DNA from: Prosapia bicincta
Taxonomy: Eukaryota; Arthropoda; Insecta; Hemiptera; Cercopidae
Length of the DNA stretch: 64,000 nt
Assembly (NCBI GenBank): GCA_036971475.1
Contig: JBAIZL010000002.1
Coordinates: 15,132,868 to 15,196,867, forward strand
Direction: 5' to 3'
The position numbers and the translations under genes are program-made. Below the pieces are notes generated by a model that saw only the letters and a program-made list of their open reading frames with translations, was not told where the DNA came from and searched no databases. Shown here in pieces: positions 24,842-35,332 of this stretch (position 1 is its first letter; the number at the start of each line of letters is the position of its first letter).

Positions 24842-25024
24842 ATGATACAAACCACAAAGATTACTGGAGGGTCTGTAACCGCAAGACTTGGTTTTCCGAG
24901 ATCTGGATCCTTAAAAAGAACTTTTCCCAAAAACACAAGAGAAATTTTCTACGTTAAAACCCCTGCTTTTCAAAAACTTGTTTCGCAAACAGTTCACTAC
25001 ACTAAGTGTTTCTTTTGTATATAA
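24842..25024 (+). CDS. Small ORF shared by both R copies, function unknown
   Basis: A 60-codon ORF starts MIQTTKITGGSVTARLGF and ends VHYTKCFFCI. The paralogous ORF at 50784-50969 is 61 codons long and has the same start and stop. The single length change between them is an in-frame 3-bp insertion. By my count about ten amino-acid changes and about five silent changes separate them, which does not suggest strong purifying selection. It has no signal peptide or membrane segment, only a CxxC at the very end (CFFC). It may be the remnant of a transposon or gene exon; I do not recognise the family. Confidence 0.25.
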   Translation: MIQTTKITGGSVTARLGFPRSGSLKRTFPKNTREIFYVKTPAFQKLVSQTVHYTKCFFCI

Positions 25025-25479
25025 TTTATCAATAAACTTTTATAAAGTATTTCAGACTTTATAAGGAACGTATGTGGCAGCAAAACTATATAAATGTTGC
25101 CAACATTTTAAACAAAAATTAAACCGCGTTAAGAACATAATTTAATTAAACTAAAACCAAGTATAATAATATACTAGGAAATGGAAATGAACGAATCATG
25201 TTGTACTGAATGGAAAGAAATCTTTTGTTTGAATTTCTGATAAAATAATCAGCCAGACAGAAAATCTTTACAAGGATTCCTTCAATGAAGAACATGGGTC
25301 TACGTTTATATACACTAAATTTTTTGTTTGTATTTTTATTATTTTTAAATTTTCTGTAGTAAATATAGAGCTAAATTTAGTTTGATAGTTTGTCTATTAG
25401 TTTTCAAAAAATAATAGCAAAAACAATTATAAGCAATAAAACATACTACAGTATATATCTAATGTACTTTCCACTATAC

Positions 25480-25770
25480 GAATGCCAAATTAACGGGCAT
25501 TCCAACTGGCGCCATGGGGCAGCAGACGTAATATAAATAAGCCATAAAGGAGCTTGCCGTAATGCATTATAACCACGTGGAAGTGCGACGGATTACCGTA
25601 GCTGATGATGACGTTAGGCTCATAATTCCTATTGTTAATTACCCAGTGTTAAATGTACGAGCTCCGCGAAGTACGTGCTAGCTAGTCAGGCTTTATTCAA
25701 TTTTATCGCGAACTTGGGACGCGTTTAGGTAACGAATGCTTCCACAAAGAGACAAGCACATGAATGGGAA
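25480..25770. promoter_or_regulatory. Conserved block with TATA, E-box and CRE-like sites (copy 1)
   Basis: This GC-richer block is nearly identical in three places: here, 32990-33300 and 51430-51720. It contains TATAAATA (25532-25539), the palindromic E-box CCACGTGG (25573-25580) and TGATGACGTTA (25606-25616). No frame is conserved through it. Regulatory function is inferred only from composition and conservation among paralogues. Confidence 0.3.
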
Positions 25771-25800
25771 GCTTTTTCTACCGCCATTGTTCGAAAGATC

Positions 25801-26203
25801 GGTCCCACAACATTTTTAATAGAGCGGGAGTTAAAGAGCAGGCAATCATCAAACCTTTAGTTGCTGGAAAATAATCCTCTAAGCCAATCCTAGTGTTTAT
25901 AGTAAACATAAATAAATGCAAGAAAAATATGGAAAATGATTACGTACTGTAGAATTTAAACTGCAGCCCCTTGTTTCACATTCACTATCATTGTGTTCCT
26001 TACTTATCTGTCGTATTCGGTTTCCTCCTACTAAACTATAGCGCACTACGTTTGCCAACCACTTAGAGCCCCAGAGTAGTAAAAATCTAAATTTTACACG
26101 TATAAATTATATACAATTATTCACTTCAGATAACCGAACATTGGTGTAGTCTAATACATCAGTTTTAACTACGTCACCGAATATGTTGGGTTTTTTAAAT
26201 TAT
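25801..26203. other. Unassigned AT-rich sequence
   Basis: I see no open frame, repeat or recognisable element here. Homology to the other R copies stops near 25780. Confidence 0.5.
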
Positions 26204-26333
26204 GTTAGTCTAGGTTAGGTTAGATTAGGCTAGGTTAGGATAGGCTATGTTAGGTTAGGTTAGGCTAGGCTACGATAGGTTAGGTTAGGCTAGGTTAGTT
26301 GAGGTTAGGTTAGGGTAGGATAGTTGAAGCTAT
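26204..26333 (+). repeat. Interstitial TTAGG-like telomeric repeat
   Basis: Degenerate TTAGG/CTAGG/ATAGG pentamers in the G-rich orientation over about 130 bp. TTAGG is the ancestral insect telomere motif. The degeneracy and the single-copy flanks show it is internal, not a chromosome end. Confidence 0.85.
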
Positions 26334-26543
26334 TGCATGTTTTTTGAAAGTTATTTCAAAGTTTACAATCTTACCATATAGGAATAAGACAAATTGAAGA
26401 GATATAGTTATTTGTGAGGTGCAACAAAGCTAAATATATACAGATTGTTTTATTTAACCATGCTTTAAACACAGTAATATGCCTTCTTGACTTTTAAATT
26501 AGTACTTATAAGATGAAGATATATCAACGAAAACCATTAACAA

Positions 26544-26762
26544 CTAATATTTTAACAGCCGTCCAGTTTCAGGAAAATTATTTTCAATTTTGCGACAACA
26601 AAAAATAGCGGCGAAGTCTTGTCGCTTAAACAAAGTGCCGCGAACAGATGAAGCCAAATTTAAAGCTTTCCGCCTGCCCCGGAGTGCGGCCCGTTGCGCC
26701 GTAAATAAAGCTCTACAAGTGGAAGGCGAGTAAATCAAGGGCGACGTTCGTGTCTGTGACAA
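26544..26762 (-). other. GC-rich islet with a 72-codon open frame
   Basis: This segment is clearly richer in G+C than its surroundings and contains an open minus-strand frame (MSQTRTSPLIYSPSTCRALF...). I do not recognise the peptide and see no splice or promoter context. It could be part of an old exon or an unrelated insertion. Confidence 0.15.
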
Positions 26763-27407
26763 TCATTTTCCGCATTTCGGTTGCTTTTGCTTTTGAAATA
26801 ATTTGCCGTTTATCTTTGGAAAGAGACGAGGACTAGTGGGTTCACATGTATTTATAAAGTTAATAATGTAAGAGAGAAATTTCAGAGATTCGGGCGCCAC
26901 ATAGGAATTGAAAAGATAACTTATACTGTGGGAAATTTGATTATTGTTGTGTCATCATAAATAAAAGAAAGCCTGATAAGAAGAGACTATTCCAGTATTT
27001 TGCACGTACACGTGGATTGCATACAATTTGGTTTTAGGCCGAAATATGACAGTTTTTAAAGATAGTACCCTAGTCAATAATCTATAGCCCACAAAATGCC
27101 ATACCATTAATATATTAAAAAAACAAAGAGCTGAATAGAAAAAGAAAAACAAGTTACATAAACAAACAAAAAATGAAAGTTAATTCTTACTTCAATCAAC
27201 AAAGAAATATTCTGTTTTAGTTTCTCTTTCAACTCCATTAGATCACATTCTCCTTATACAGATCTTGAACAAATTTTCAGTATTTAATACAATACTTTTT
27301 TATTCATAAAATCAAGTTCAAATACTTTTTTGTAACCTATAGGTGATGATAATTGTGTTAATAGAGTTTTTTCAAATACAACTTTTATTTACTTAAACCT
27401 AAAAACC

Positions 27408-27475
27408 TTGATGTCCCCGTCGGATTCGAACATGTTTTGAAATTCAGCACTTTGGCACTGAACCATTTCCCCCAT
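27408..27475 (-). mobile_element. tRNA-like SINE head, degenerate
   Basis: On the minus strand, GGTTCAGTGCC (27454-27464 region, box A-like) is followed by GTTCGAATCC (27422-27431), a perfect Pol III box B, then GACGGGGACA. This pattern is typical of tRNA-derived SINEs in arthropods. The 3' segment cannot pair with the 5' end as a tRNA acceptor stem, and the A-B spacing is about ten bases short. It is therefore not a functional tRNA. Confidence 0.4.
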
Positions 27476-27900
27476 GAAGAGAAATCATAAGATTGAAGAT
27501 GTAGGGCTGTATGAAATTATAAGAGCAGGGGCCTTGCAACAATGAAACATTACAAGAGGTGGATATAATGAGAAGTTATAGACCACCATCAGCTATACAA
27601 ATTAGAAACAAAATAAACGAGAAAATAGAATAAATAAAAATTATATTCCAACACCATATACTGTATAGAGAAAAAAATGGAAAATTTCAAGGAAATTCGC
27701 TTTCTATTTTTTATTTTATTATTGCGTTTCTGTCATATTTAGAAACATATTTATATTATTTGTAATCATAAAATAAACAGTATTTAGAAAAATGTTTATT
27801 AGTTGACCTCAGTGAGAATTACCTTTAAATTTTTTTTCTATATTACTTGTTATAAAATAATTAAAATTATTATAAATAAACTATTAAAACTTAACATAAA

Positions 27901-28310
27901 ATCAGCTGTTTTATGAAATCATATGTTATCCCTTATATCAAGTCTAATGGAATGAAATGACTAAAGTGTGAACCTTGCCTCTCTTGTTAAACGATTTTCC
28001 TCCATTAAAAAATTTAATTATTTGTAAATTGTACAAACTCTATTAACTTCAAGTGTCGCTACATGTTTAAAAGAGTATTAAAAGTTGAGTGGATGAATAG
28101 TTTAGTGGTGGACATTCCATGGGAAAAATTAAACTCCAATTGTGGATATTCCAGGCATTTGACCAGCTGATCGAGTATGTGGAACAAAAAGACGAAGCAC
28201 CTTTGTCTATTCTTTCGAAGGTGGAAGGAATAAAATGTATTTTATTTTTTATTGAAAAAGTGAATTTGGCGAATAAGGTTTATAAAGCGAGTGAGAAGAA
28301 ATAATTAAAA
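27901..28310. repeat. Diverged partial copy of module L
   Basis: TCAGCTGTTTTATGAAATCA and the later AGTGGATGAATAG string correspond in order to 4951-5185 in module L. Similarity fades after about 28105. A 61-codon open frame at 28119-28304 lies in the faded part and has no counterpart in L, so I do not call it a gene. Confidence 0.45.
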
Positions 28311-30460
28311 TAAACCTTCTGTCATTTAAAGAGAAAAAAAGGTTTCATGTATATATCCAACATTATTTAAAATCGGTAAAATCGAAAATCAAAAGAAATC
28401 GAAAAGAAAAGGGAAGAGAAATAGAAAATGTATGAACATCCTTCTATTTGTAGGAAATTAAATAGTTTAGCAGAGCACAACAAAGGTATCCTTTATATGA
28501 TAAAAAGGCTGAGGAATGAATTTAGAAATGGGGATTGAAGATTATCTAAGATAAGACACACTACATAGTCATTGGAAATTCCATGTAAGAATTAGACATT
28601 TACAACGTCTCTATAAAGCAAAAAACAAATTGGTAACAAATACTTAGAGATAAAATAACATACATTGAAAGACGTAAAACACATATCATAAATGAAATAC
28701 AAAAACAAAATAAAATCGTGACAAACTCAGCCATTACAGACATACAGTGTCTAAACACCGCTTAATTAAACTAACAGTAGAAAGTTGCTCACTGTAAGAT
28801 TCAGAGTCACGCATCATAAATAAAAGGATAGAAAACAGAATGCATGCTAAAATGTGATATGTTTGGAGGTCAAGCTAAATTGGACGTTAAGCATCAAAGT
28901 ACGAAATGAAAACATAGCAAGCATTGTAGAAGTGATACTAAATGAAGGAATAGAAAGACGAAAGCTACTTCGGTAAGAGCATACGCTAGGAATGAATAAA
29001 ACACGAACACCACTGAGAGCAGGGTGATAAAAACCAAATAAAAGAAGAAAGAGGGGTTATCCGACAATAAAATGATACAATCAAACGCAAATAGCGTAGA
29101 AAAAGAAAATCTAATTGAAGCAGATGTTGAAGAAGACCTATAAGGCAAACTTAAACGACGACAGGTATCTAGTAAATGACAAATATATGGTGTGAAAGAC
29201 AGCGGCTCTCCAGGTCCAACGGGGTTGGTTTACAACGTACCAAACGTCTCGAGAGTAAGGATACAACCCTTACGTAACGCTAACCGAGAAAGGATAAGGT
29301 TCCGAACACCTGGAACTAACTAAACCGACTGGGAATCAACATTAAGAAGCTTAGGCAATCGGTAGGTCTACTGCGACAGAGTAAGTCTGGAAAAGTGGCG
29401 AAGCGCTGTCCTCAGTTGGAATCGTAATGGGTAATTTCTTTGAAACTACAACTTGCAACTACGAGGTTAAGCAGGATTAACTAATAAAATCCTCTAGAAG
29501 ATGTTGTATCATAACGTTTTTCTCTCTATCCACAGAATACTTATATAGTATAATAGAGAAATATTCTACACATACTTACATCACGTAAACTCCAACCAAG
29601 TTCCAGACGCTAAACAGTATTTTGTTCCAATGGTAATTATATTATTCAGAAGCCTTTTCTTCTCCTTAATTGAACGTTATGGTGTTTAAAATTACTTACA
29701 AATGTAAAGAACCAAAGAAACAAAGACCTGTACATTAGAAAAACAAGTTGCAGCCTATACTCACATTTTAATGCCAGGTTGTACATATCCAAGAATAATG
29801 AAGGTGGATAATGGTATTTTAAACGCAGAGCTCGTTTCCTCTTACATAATAAATGGAGCATTTTGAACGTGCTTTTACCAACTAATTAACCAAATTACTG
29901 CTTAGTTGAATTTCATAAACGAGATTATTTTAACAAAAACACCTTTCAATATCTTATTTGTAAAGTTCCTTAGTTCTTGTTTGTATAAACGTGAGCTAAA
30001 TAAAGGTATTACAGGTAAATCATTAAAAAGGATGGATTAGGTACCTGGAGACGTTAATGATTCATATGAAGAGGTTTAGCTAAATAAGATAAGTAGGGTT
30101 ATACATTTAAAAGCAAAAAAGATTTTATATAGGTGAAGAATAGAAAAAATAATATTGAAAGCAAGGAGAAAGTTGAATACTTGAAGAGACTAAAGCTATT
30201 TGTTCTTAAACCGTTGTTTTGAATTTTAAAAGTTGATAGGAAAAGAAATCTTTAAAATAAATTTTCTTATAGAAAACAGAAACATAAAACGATTTTTGTT
30301 TTGCAGTAAGTTCAATAAACTGCTTTCGTCACAATAAACATTTTTGACTGATGAACATTCGATATTAGTGCCTATGTTGGCCAATATGAAGCGTTATTGA
30401 GGGGTTTTCAAATTAGACAATGTGTAATTGTAATCGTTGGATTTAATCGTGACACACTCT
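28311..30460. other. Unassigned sequence
   Basis: Apart from a more mixed-composition stretch at about 29180-29420 that resembles no family I know, I see nothing to annotate. The minus-strand open frames here (28894-29148, 29646-29861) are leucine/phenylalanine-rich translations of A-rich sequence and look like chance. Confidence 0.5.
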
Positions 30461-30467
30461 GTATGAA

Positions 30468-30523
30468 TGTGTGTATGTGTGTGTCAGTGTGTGTGTGTGT
30501 GTGTGTGTGTGTCAGTGTGTGTA
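30468..30523. repeat. (GT)n microsatellite
   Basis: GTGTGT runs interrupted by two TGTCAG units. Confidence 0.9.
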
Positions 30524-30901
30524 AACTAATTATGGAAAGTCTACATATGAGATATGAGGTACCACACACGTAGCCTATAGCCTACTAAATTACATAAATT
30601 TGTTACAATTTCAAATAGAAACCTACAAGGAAAATAGTGATAGACCCTCCGTACCTAAAATTATACGATTCATACCAAATTTCTACAATTTTTAATAATT
30701 ATTTGTATGCAAAAAAATGTAAAATTTTACATATTTAGAACGTTTGTATAGAAATAATTATCAGATTATGTACAAACTTGGAATGAAGAATATTTAATTC
30801 AAGCACGGGTTCACTCTCACTATTTCCATAAATATATATATATATATATATTTAATAAATTTAAAATATTTCAAACACAAGAATACTTTTAATGAATATA
30901 T

Positions 30902-30952
30902 TTATTCAAAGCTTTTCGCCGATAAAAAAGTATCAGCATCTTCAGGAAAAAT
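30902..30952 (-). ncRNA. Hammerhead-like ribozyme, second fold-back left arm
   Basis: Mirror copy of the 31056-31106 motif; TCTTCAG at 30939-30945 is the reverse complement of CTGAAGA. The core is intact. Confidence 0.62.
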
Positions 30953-31055
30953 AATTATCTAATAAAATACTTTTACAAAATTAAATCATATGTCCTACCA
31001 TATGATTTAGTAGTACATATGATTTAATTTTGTAAAAGTATTTTATTAGATAATT

Positions 31056-31106
31056 ATTTTTCCTGAAGATGCTGATACTTTTTTATCGGCGAAAAGCTTT
31101 GAATAA
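31056..31106 (+). ncRNA. Hammerhead-like ribozyme, second fold-back right arm
   Basis: CTGAAGA (31063-31069) is followed by an extra T (31070). Stem II GCTGATA/TATCGGC (31071-31077/31084-31090) has one G-U pair. GAA lies at 31091-31093, with the palindrome AAGCTT (31094-31099) as stem III and H17 = T31100. Stem I is TTC with GAA at the base, extending imperfectly. All invariant core bases of CUGANGA...GAA are present. Confidence 0.65.
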
Positions 31107-31185
31107 ATATATTCATTAAAAGTATTCTTGTGTTTGAAATATTTTAAATTTATTAACTATATATACAAGAAAACATATCACCATA

Positions 31186-31186
<1 letters not shown>

Positions 31187-31250
<64 letters not shown>
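31187..31250. repeat. (AT)n then (GA)n microsatellite
   Basis: A TATATA run passes directly into GAGAGA dinucleotides. Confidence 0.95.
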
Positions 31251-31253
<3 letters not shown>

Positions 31254-31894
31254 TTAAGTATTTACCCCAACAATCAAAACTGCTTAAGCGTACCTGGGTA
31301 AACTTTTCATAAGCACAAAGTTGTAGCCAATTGCTTCAACATTGCCTTCATATTCCATTGAATTTAACAATATATAAATTCTTGTCCAAATTTTGCCATG
31401 CACAAATTGCTATCAAATTCGAAGAAAATGTGGACGCATTATTTCTAAATAAATCTGCGTCTATCGTTTTTATTTTTACAAAATACAATTGCTTCATTTT
31501 AGAATTTAATTTTACGGAGAAACATTGCCTTTCATGTGCCATGTGTAAGTGTATACAAAAATCTGCCCTGAAATGAATGACGTAATAGCTATTTAACCAT
31601 TATTATTTGTATTTTATAGGTTGTTTTTTTTTATAAGTGCTAATATATAAAGGCCACCCTATAGGCCAATTTCCACCCCAGACCTCATTTTCAAGGCACG
31701 CCACTGCAACCATCTAATTCTACTTTAGGATTTTATTTTATATTTATACTCGAAAGTAGTACTTATTTTCCCAGACACCCCTACAATGAACTCAACACAG
31801 CAAAATAACCTGCACGCAGAAACAAAAGCAGTAAGAAAACCTAATCGACAGCAAATGACGAAAACTAACCTCCGCCCTTAATTATGTCAGAAAA
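31251..31894. other. Unassigned sequence
   Basis: Overlapping open frames on both strands at 31331-31576 have no recognisable content. No element identified. Confidence 0.45.
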
Positions 31895-32107
31895 ATAATA
31901 TCCTCACGTAGATATTTATAAACAAGATTCCAATAGAAATTTCCCAACACTACATAAGCTATACAATAATATCCTCACGTAGATATTTATAAACAAGATT
32001 CCAATAGAAATTTCCCAACACTACATAAGCTATACAATAATATCCTCACGGTGATATTTATAAACAAGATTCCAATAGAAATTTCCCAACACTACATAAG
32101 CTATACA
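31895..32107. repeat. Tandem repeat, 3 x 71 bp
   Basis: TCCTCACG occurs at 31901, 31972 and 32043, and the full 71-bp unit, ending TACATAAGCTATAC, is almost identical three times. The third unit has CACGGTGAT where the others have CACGTAGAT. Confidence 0.95.
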
Positions 32108-32571
32108 TGCATTTGTATAAAAAACAGATACAGGAAACGCATAAAACAAAACTCCCAAGTTTAAGGTGTCCACAAACTAAAGACTATAGAGTGTAATTTC
32201 TATACAAAAAGATAGCAAAAGACAAAAAAAAGTTTTTTTCTTTAGAGATACTACGAACTCCTACACAGGACTGAAAACAACAACAATGTAACTCTAAATA
32301 ACATAACAAACATTTTTATCAACACCTTGAAGGATTAGATATATACGAATACAACCGAACAAAAATTAAATAATTACTAATCACATAAACCCTACACAAA
32401 TCATGTTGTCCATACTTTAAATCTATAAAACATTTTGGGAAGAGCAGTGAAAACATGATTTACCTCGAAAGATTTTTTGTTTAAATTGCGAAACGTATTC
32501 AAACGTATTTGGGTTAAATGTTTCGTTTTGGGCGACTTTAACAGCAAAATAACTTCATTGTGCTGTTTGCA
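32108..32571. other. Unassigned sequence, possibly retroelement debris
   Basis: A stretch near 32320-32370 translates weakly like the C-terminal tail of a Penelope-like GIY-YIG region, but the evidence is too short to assign. Confidence 0.25.
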
Positions 32572-33395
32572 ATATCCAACAGAAACTGCCAGGAACGTAC
32601 GTGGCAGCAAAACCATATAAATGTTACCAGCGTTTAAAAAAAATGTAAACCCTGTTAAGAACGTAATTTCGTTAAACTAAAACCAAGTATCTAAATATAC
32701 TAGGAAATGGAAATGAATGATTCTAAAATGTTTTACTGAATGGAAAGAAGCTTTTGTTGAATTTCTGATAAAATAATCAGCCAGACAGAAAATCTTTACA
32801 AATATTCCTTCAAAGAGGAACATAGGTCGACGTGTATATAAACTAAATTGTTTGGTTTTGAATTTTTTATAAATTATAATTTTGAAATTTTCTTTAGAAA
32901 TGATTGAACTAAATTTTGTTTGATAATTTGTCTATTACGATTCACAAAAGAATAGCAAAAACAATTATAAGCAATAAAATATACTACAGTATATATCTAA
33001 TGTACTTTCCACTATACGAATGCTTAACTAACGGGCATTCCAACTGGCGCCATGGGGCAGCAAACGTAATATAAATAAGCCATAAAGGAGCTTGCCGTAA
33101 TGCCTTATAACCACGTGGATATACGACGGATTACCGTAGCTGATGATGACGTTAGGTTCATAATTCCTATTGTTATTTACCCAGTGTTATTGGTATGAGT
33201 TCCGCGAAGTACGTGCTAGCTAGTCAGGCTTCATTCAATTTTATCCTAGACTTGGGGCTCGTCTTGGTAACGAATGCTTCCACAAAGAGCCAAGCACATG
33301 AAAGGGAAGGTGTTTCTTAGACATTTAGTTGTAGGCGTAGTTTCTGTGTGTTTATATTTGAACAATATGTTTGTTTTTCGTACACAAAATTCAAA
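32572..33395. repeat. Partial extra copy of module R (right end)
   Basis: It corresponds to 51010-51810 throughout and to 25066-25780. The start is abrupt at AGGAACGTACGTGGCAGCAAAA. It includes the TATA/E-box/CRE block (about 32990-33300) and ends where module S begins. Confidence 0.8.
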
Positions 33396-34626
33396 TGTAT
33401 AATGAAAAAGTTTAGAGTGTAAAGTTCCATGTAAAATGTACTACATTAAATAGAACTAATCAGATAAGTATTTGACCTCTGTACTATACATGTAGGATAA
33501 TTTTAGTTTATTGTACCACTAGACGTAGATTTACACTCAGGAATAACAATTAGTGTCCATCCTTATATTCCCTTCCAATCAGGGCAGTTAAGACGGCTTG
33601 GAATTCCAAATGACTAATGAAATGATATGATTCTTCTCTACTGAAAATATGGGATAATGTTTGCATGGTGTGAGACGTGACGCAGCCTTACTATTCCTGG
33701 TCGTATAGAAGTGTCTGCCTGTTATATACCAACAAAAATAAAAGACAAGAAAGAATTCATGGCATTAAATAGAACTATTAAAATGCTATATTGATCCCCT
33801 GTACTGATAATATGGGATAACATTGCATATTTCAAGGGAAAACAGAAAATAAATATGGTGTACCTGAAATAAACCTGTGAAGGACGTGTTTACATTACCT
33901 TTTTACAGAATAGTTATGGGCACTTATTACCAGTTTGACGAATTGTGTCTTATAGAGACGCTATTTCAATATAGTGATAAATTACATTACACTACAATAT
34001 ATTATGTTATTAATAGCATTATTCGGAATAGCAAAGGAAATGTCGCGTACTATAGATGCTCTAATGACGTCACTAGATAGTCAAACCTAATTATAATATA
34101 AACAGCTGGGAACAGCTGTTGTGCGAATATGCTTAGCGCATTGTCTGTATTCCCTAGCAGCACCACTAATAAGATCACCGCTTCCACCAATCACAAGTAA
34201 TTACGTACATGGTTCATTAGGCAAATTCCGCGTCTTGATTGGCTGAGACACTCCGACACTTGTCACCTAACAATCATAGGGTGCGATTGTTGTGAGACAA
34301 ACGTAATTTAGTTATACTTTATGTTTAATTTAATCAATCTGACATACAACAATAATAGAATAAACTAAAAAGTAAACTTTATAAAATAGAGAGTCTACGG
34401 TATAGAGAAATATTGAGAGGTTACCTGTTTGAAAACGTTTTAGATTCGAAAAGGTTTTAATGTTTTGTGACAAAACCCGTGATTTCATGGTTATTAGGCC
34501 GAATTATAAAAACTAGAGCCACAGTAAGTCCGTAAGGAAAGAATATGGGGACTACTAACTAATCGTAAGAGATTATAAAATTTCAAAAACAAATTCCAAT
34601 TCATAAAACTGAATCAATCAATCAGA

Positions 34627-34683
<57 letters not shown>

Positions 34684-34902
34684 TTAGTAAAAAATATATA
34701 GCTAGTTAGTTTAAATGACGACGTGTAGTACATTATTGGCTACGAAGACTTTGTATTTTACACCTGCTAAGTCTTTGTTGTTACTGTAAAGCCATATCTT
34801 GACCAAAATGGTTGGTTTCCCTTCCCTAACACTCTAAGTGAATATCAGTTTTATTTGTAAAAGTTATTTTAATAATTTCAATGTAATAACTTTTTTAACA
34901 AT
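33396..34902. repeat. Module S, copy 1
   Basis: It matches 54395-56410. Shared blocks include TTTAGAGTGTAAAGTTCCAT, the AGAAGTGTCTGCCTG unit, CAGCTGTTGTGCGAATATGC, and a promoter-like stretch at 34200-34310 with an inverted CCAAT (GATTGGCTGAG). The 67-codon frame at 33877-34080 is broken in the other copy, so it is not coding. An (AT)n tract lies at 34630-34681. Confidence 0.75.
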
Positions 34903-35092
34903 TAAAAAGGACCATCTCGTTTGTATATTGTTGTATTCTAGATTGTAATTTTAATATGTTGATGATGATGGTGATGATGATGGCATGACCATCGATATGT
35001 GAATGGGTGATTAGGCTTAGAAAACTTGTAATATTAGTAATTTTTCGTAATTTTTGTGGTATTAGGTTGTTTGTCATAATTTTCATTGCACT
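34903..35092 (+). mobile_element. Penelope-type terminal-repeat relic with degraded hammerhead
   Basis: It aligns with the outer half of the 1474-1763 arm and with 56410-56625 (TTTGTGGTATTAGG, then ending TTTTCATTGCA). The ribozyme core is decayed: CTGATGA reads TTGATGA and GAAA reads GATA. The errantivirus-like element begins immediately after it, without a 5' LTR. Confidence 0.65.
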
Positions 35093-35332
35093 AAAACACT
35101 GTAAGTTTTAGAGTGAATATCTACAACAACTTAATAGAACGCATATCTATTAAGAGCACGAGTGAATATCGTGTAAGTGAAAAGTGAAAAGTTGTTCAAA
35201 TGAGCAAAGTATTTTGGATCCACTTCCAAGTAGATTGTAAGAAATAGAATTAAGAAAAAGTAGAATAAATACTCTTTAATTTTATATCATTGATTTTAAT
35301 TTTTATTATTTTAAAGAAAATAATATTTTAAA
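35093..35332 (+). other. Element leader upstream of gag
   Basis: AT-rich untranslated sequence. I could not identify a primer-binding site with confidence. Confidence 0.45.

Larger units (their letters stand above)
20816..25800. repeat. Module R, copy 1
   Basis: It follows satellite A and matches 47364-51810 and, for its first part, 62350-63735. The first ~190 bp (GATGTGGGAGACTACCATGGG, then TCTGAAGATGGAAGGGTTAG) are themselves very diverged satellite-like units, so the array grades into R. The rest is AT-rich with two (AT)n tracts, one small ORF and two strongly conserved blocks listed separately. I see no convincing gene. Confidence 0.8.
30853..31155. mobile_element. Second fold-back element with hammerhead in each arm
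   Basis: Inverted arms 30853-30993 and 31015-31155 (paired positions sum to 62008) flank a 21-bp spacer. I saw no mismatch in the stretches compared. The sequence is unrelated to the 1129-1761 fold-back apart from its ribozyme design. It is bracketed by (AT)n tracts at about 30834-30850 and 31188-31215, suggesting insertion into an AT microsatellite. No coding sequence. Confidence 0.8.

Noticed and set aside
27408..27475. Functional tRNA gene
   Set aside because: The acceptor ends do not pair and the distance between box A and box B is too short.
33877..34080. 67-codon ORF in module S
   Set aside because: The paralogous sequence at about 55050-55270 has insertions and stops.
35093..35332. 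5' LTR and primer-binding site (TGGATCCACTTCC at 35215)
   Set aside because: Nothing upstream matches the 3' LTR at 41855-42146, and the sequence before the candidate site does not end like that LTR. The TGG match is probably chance.
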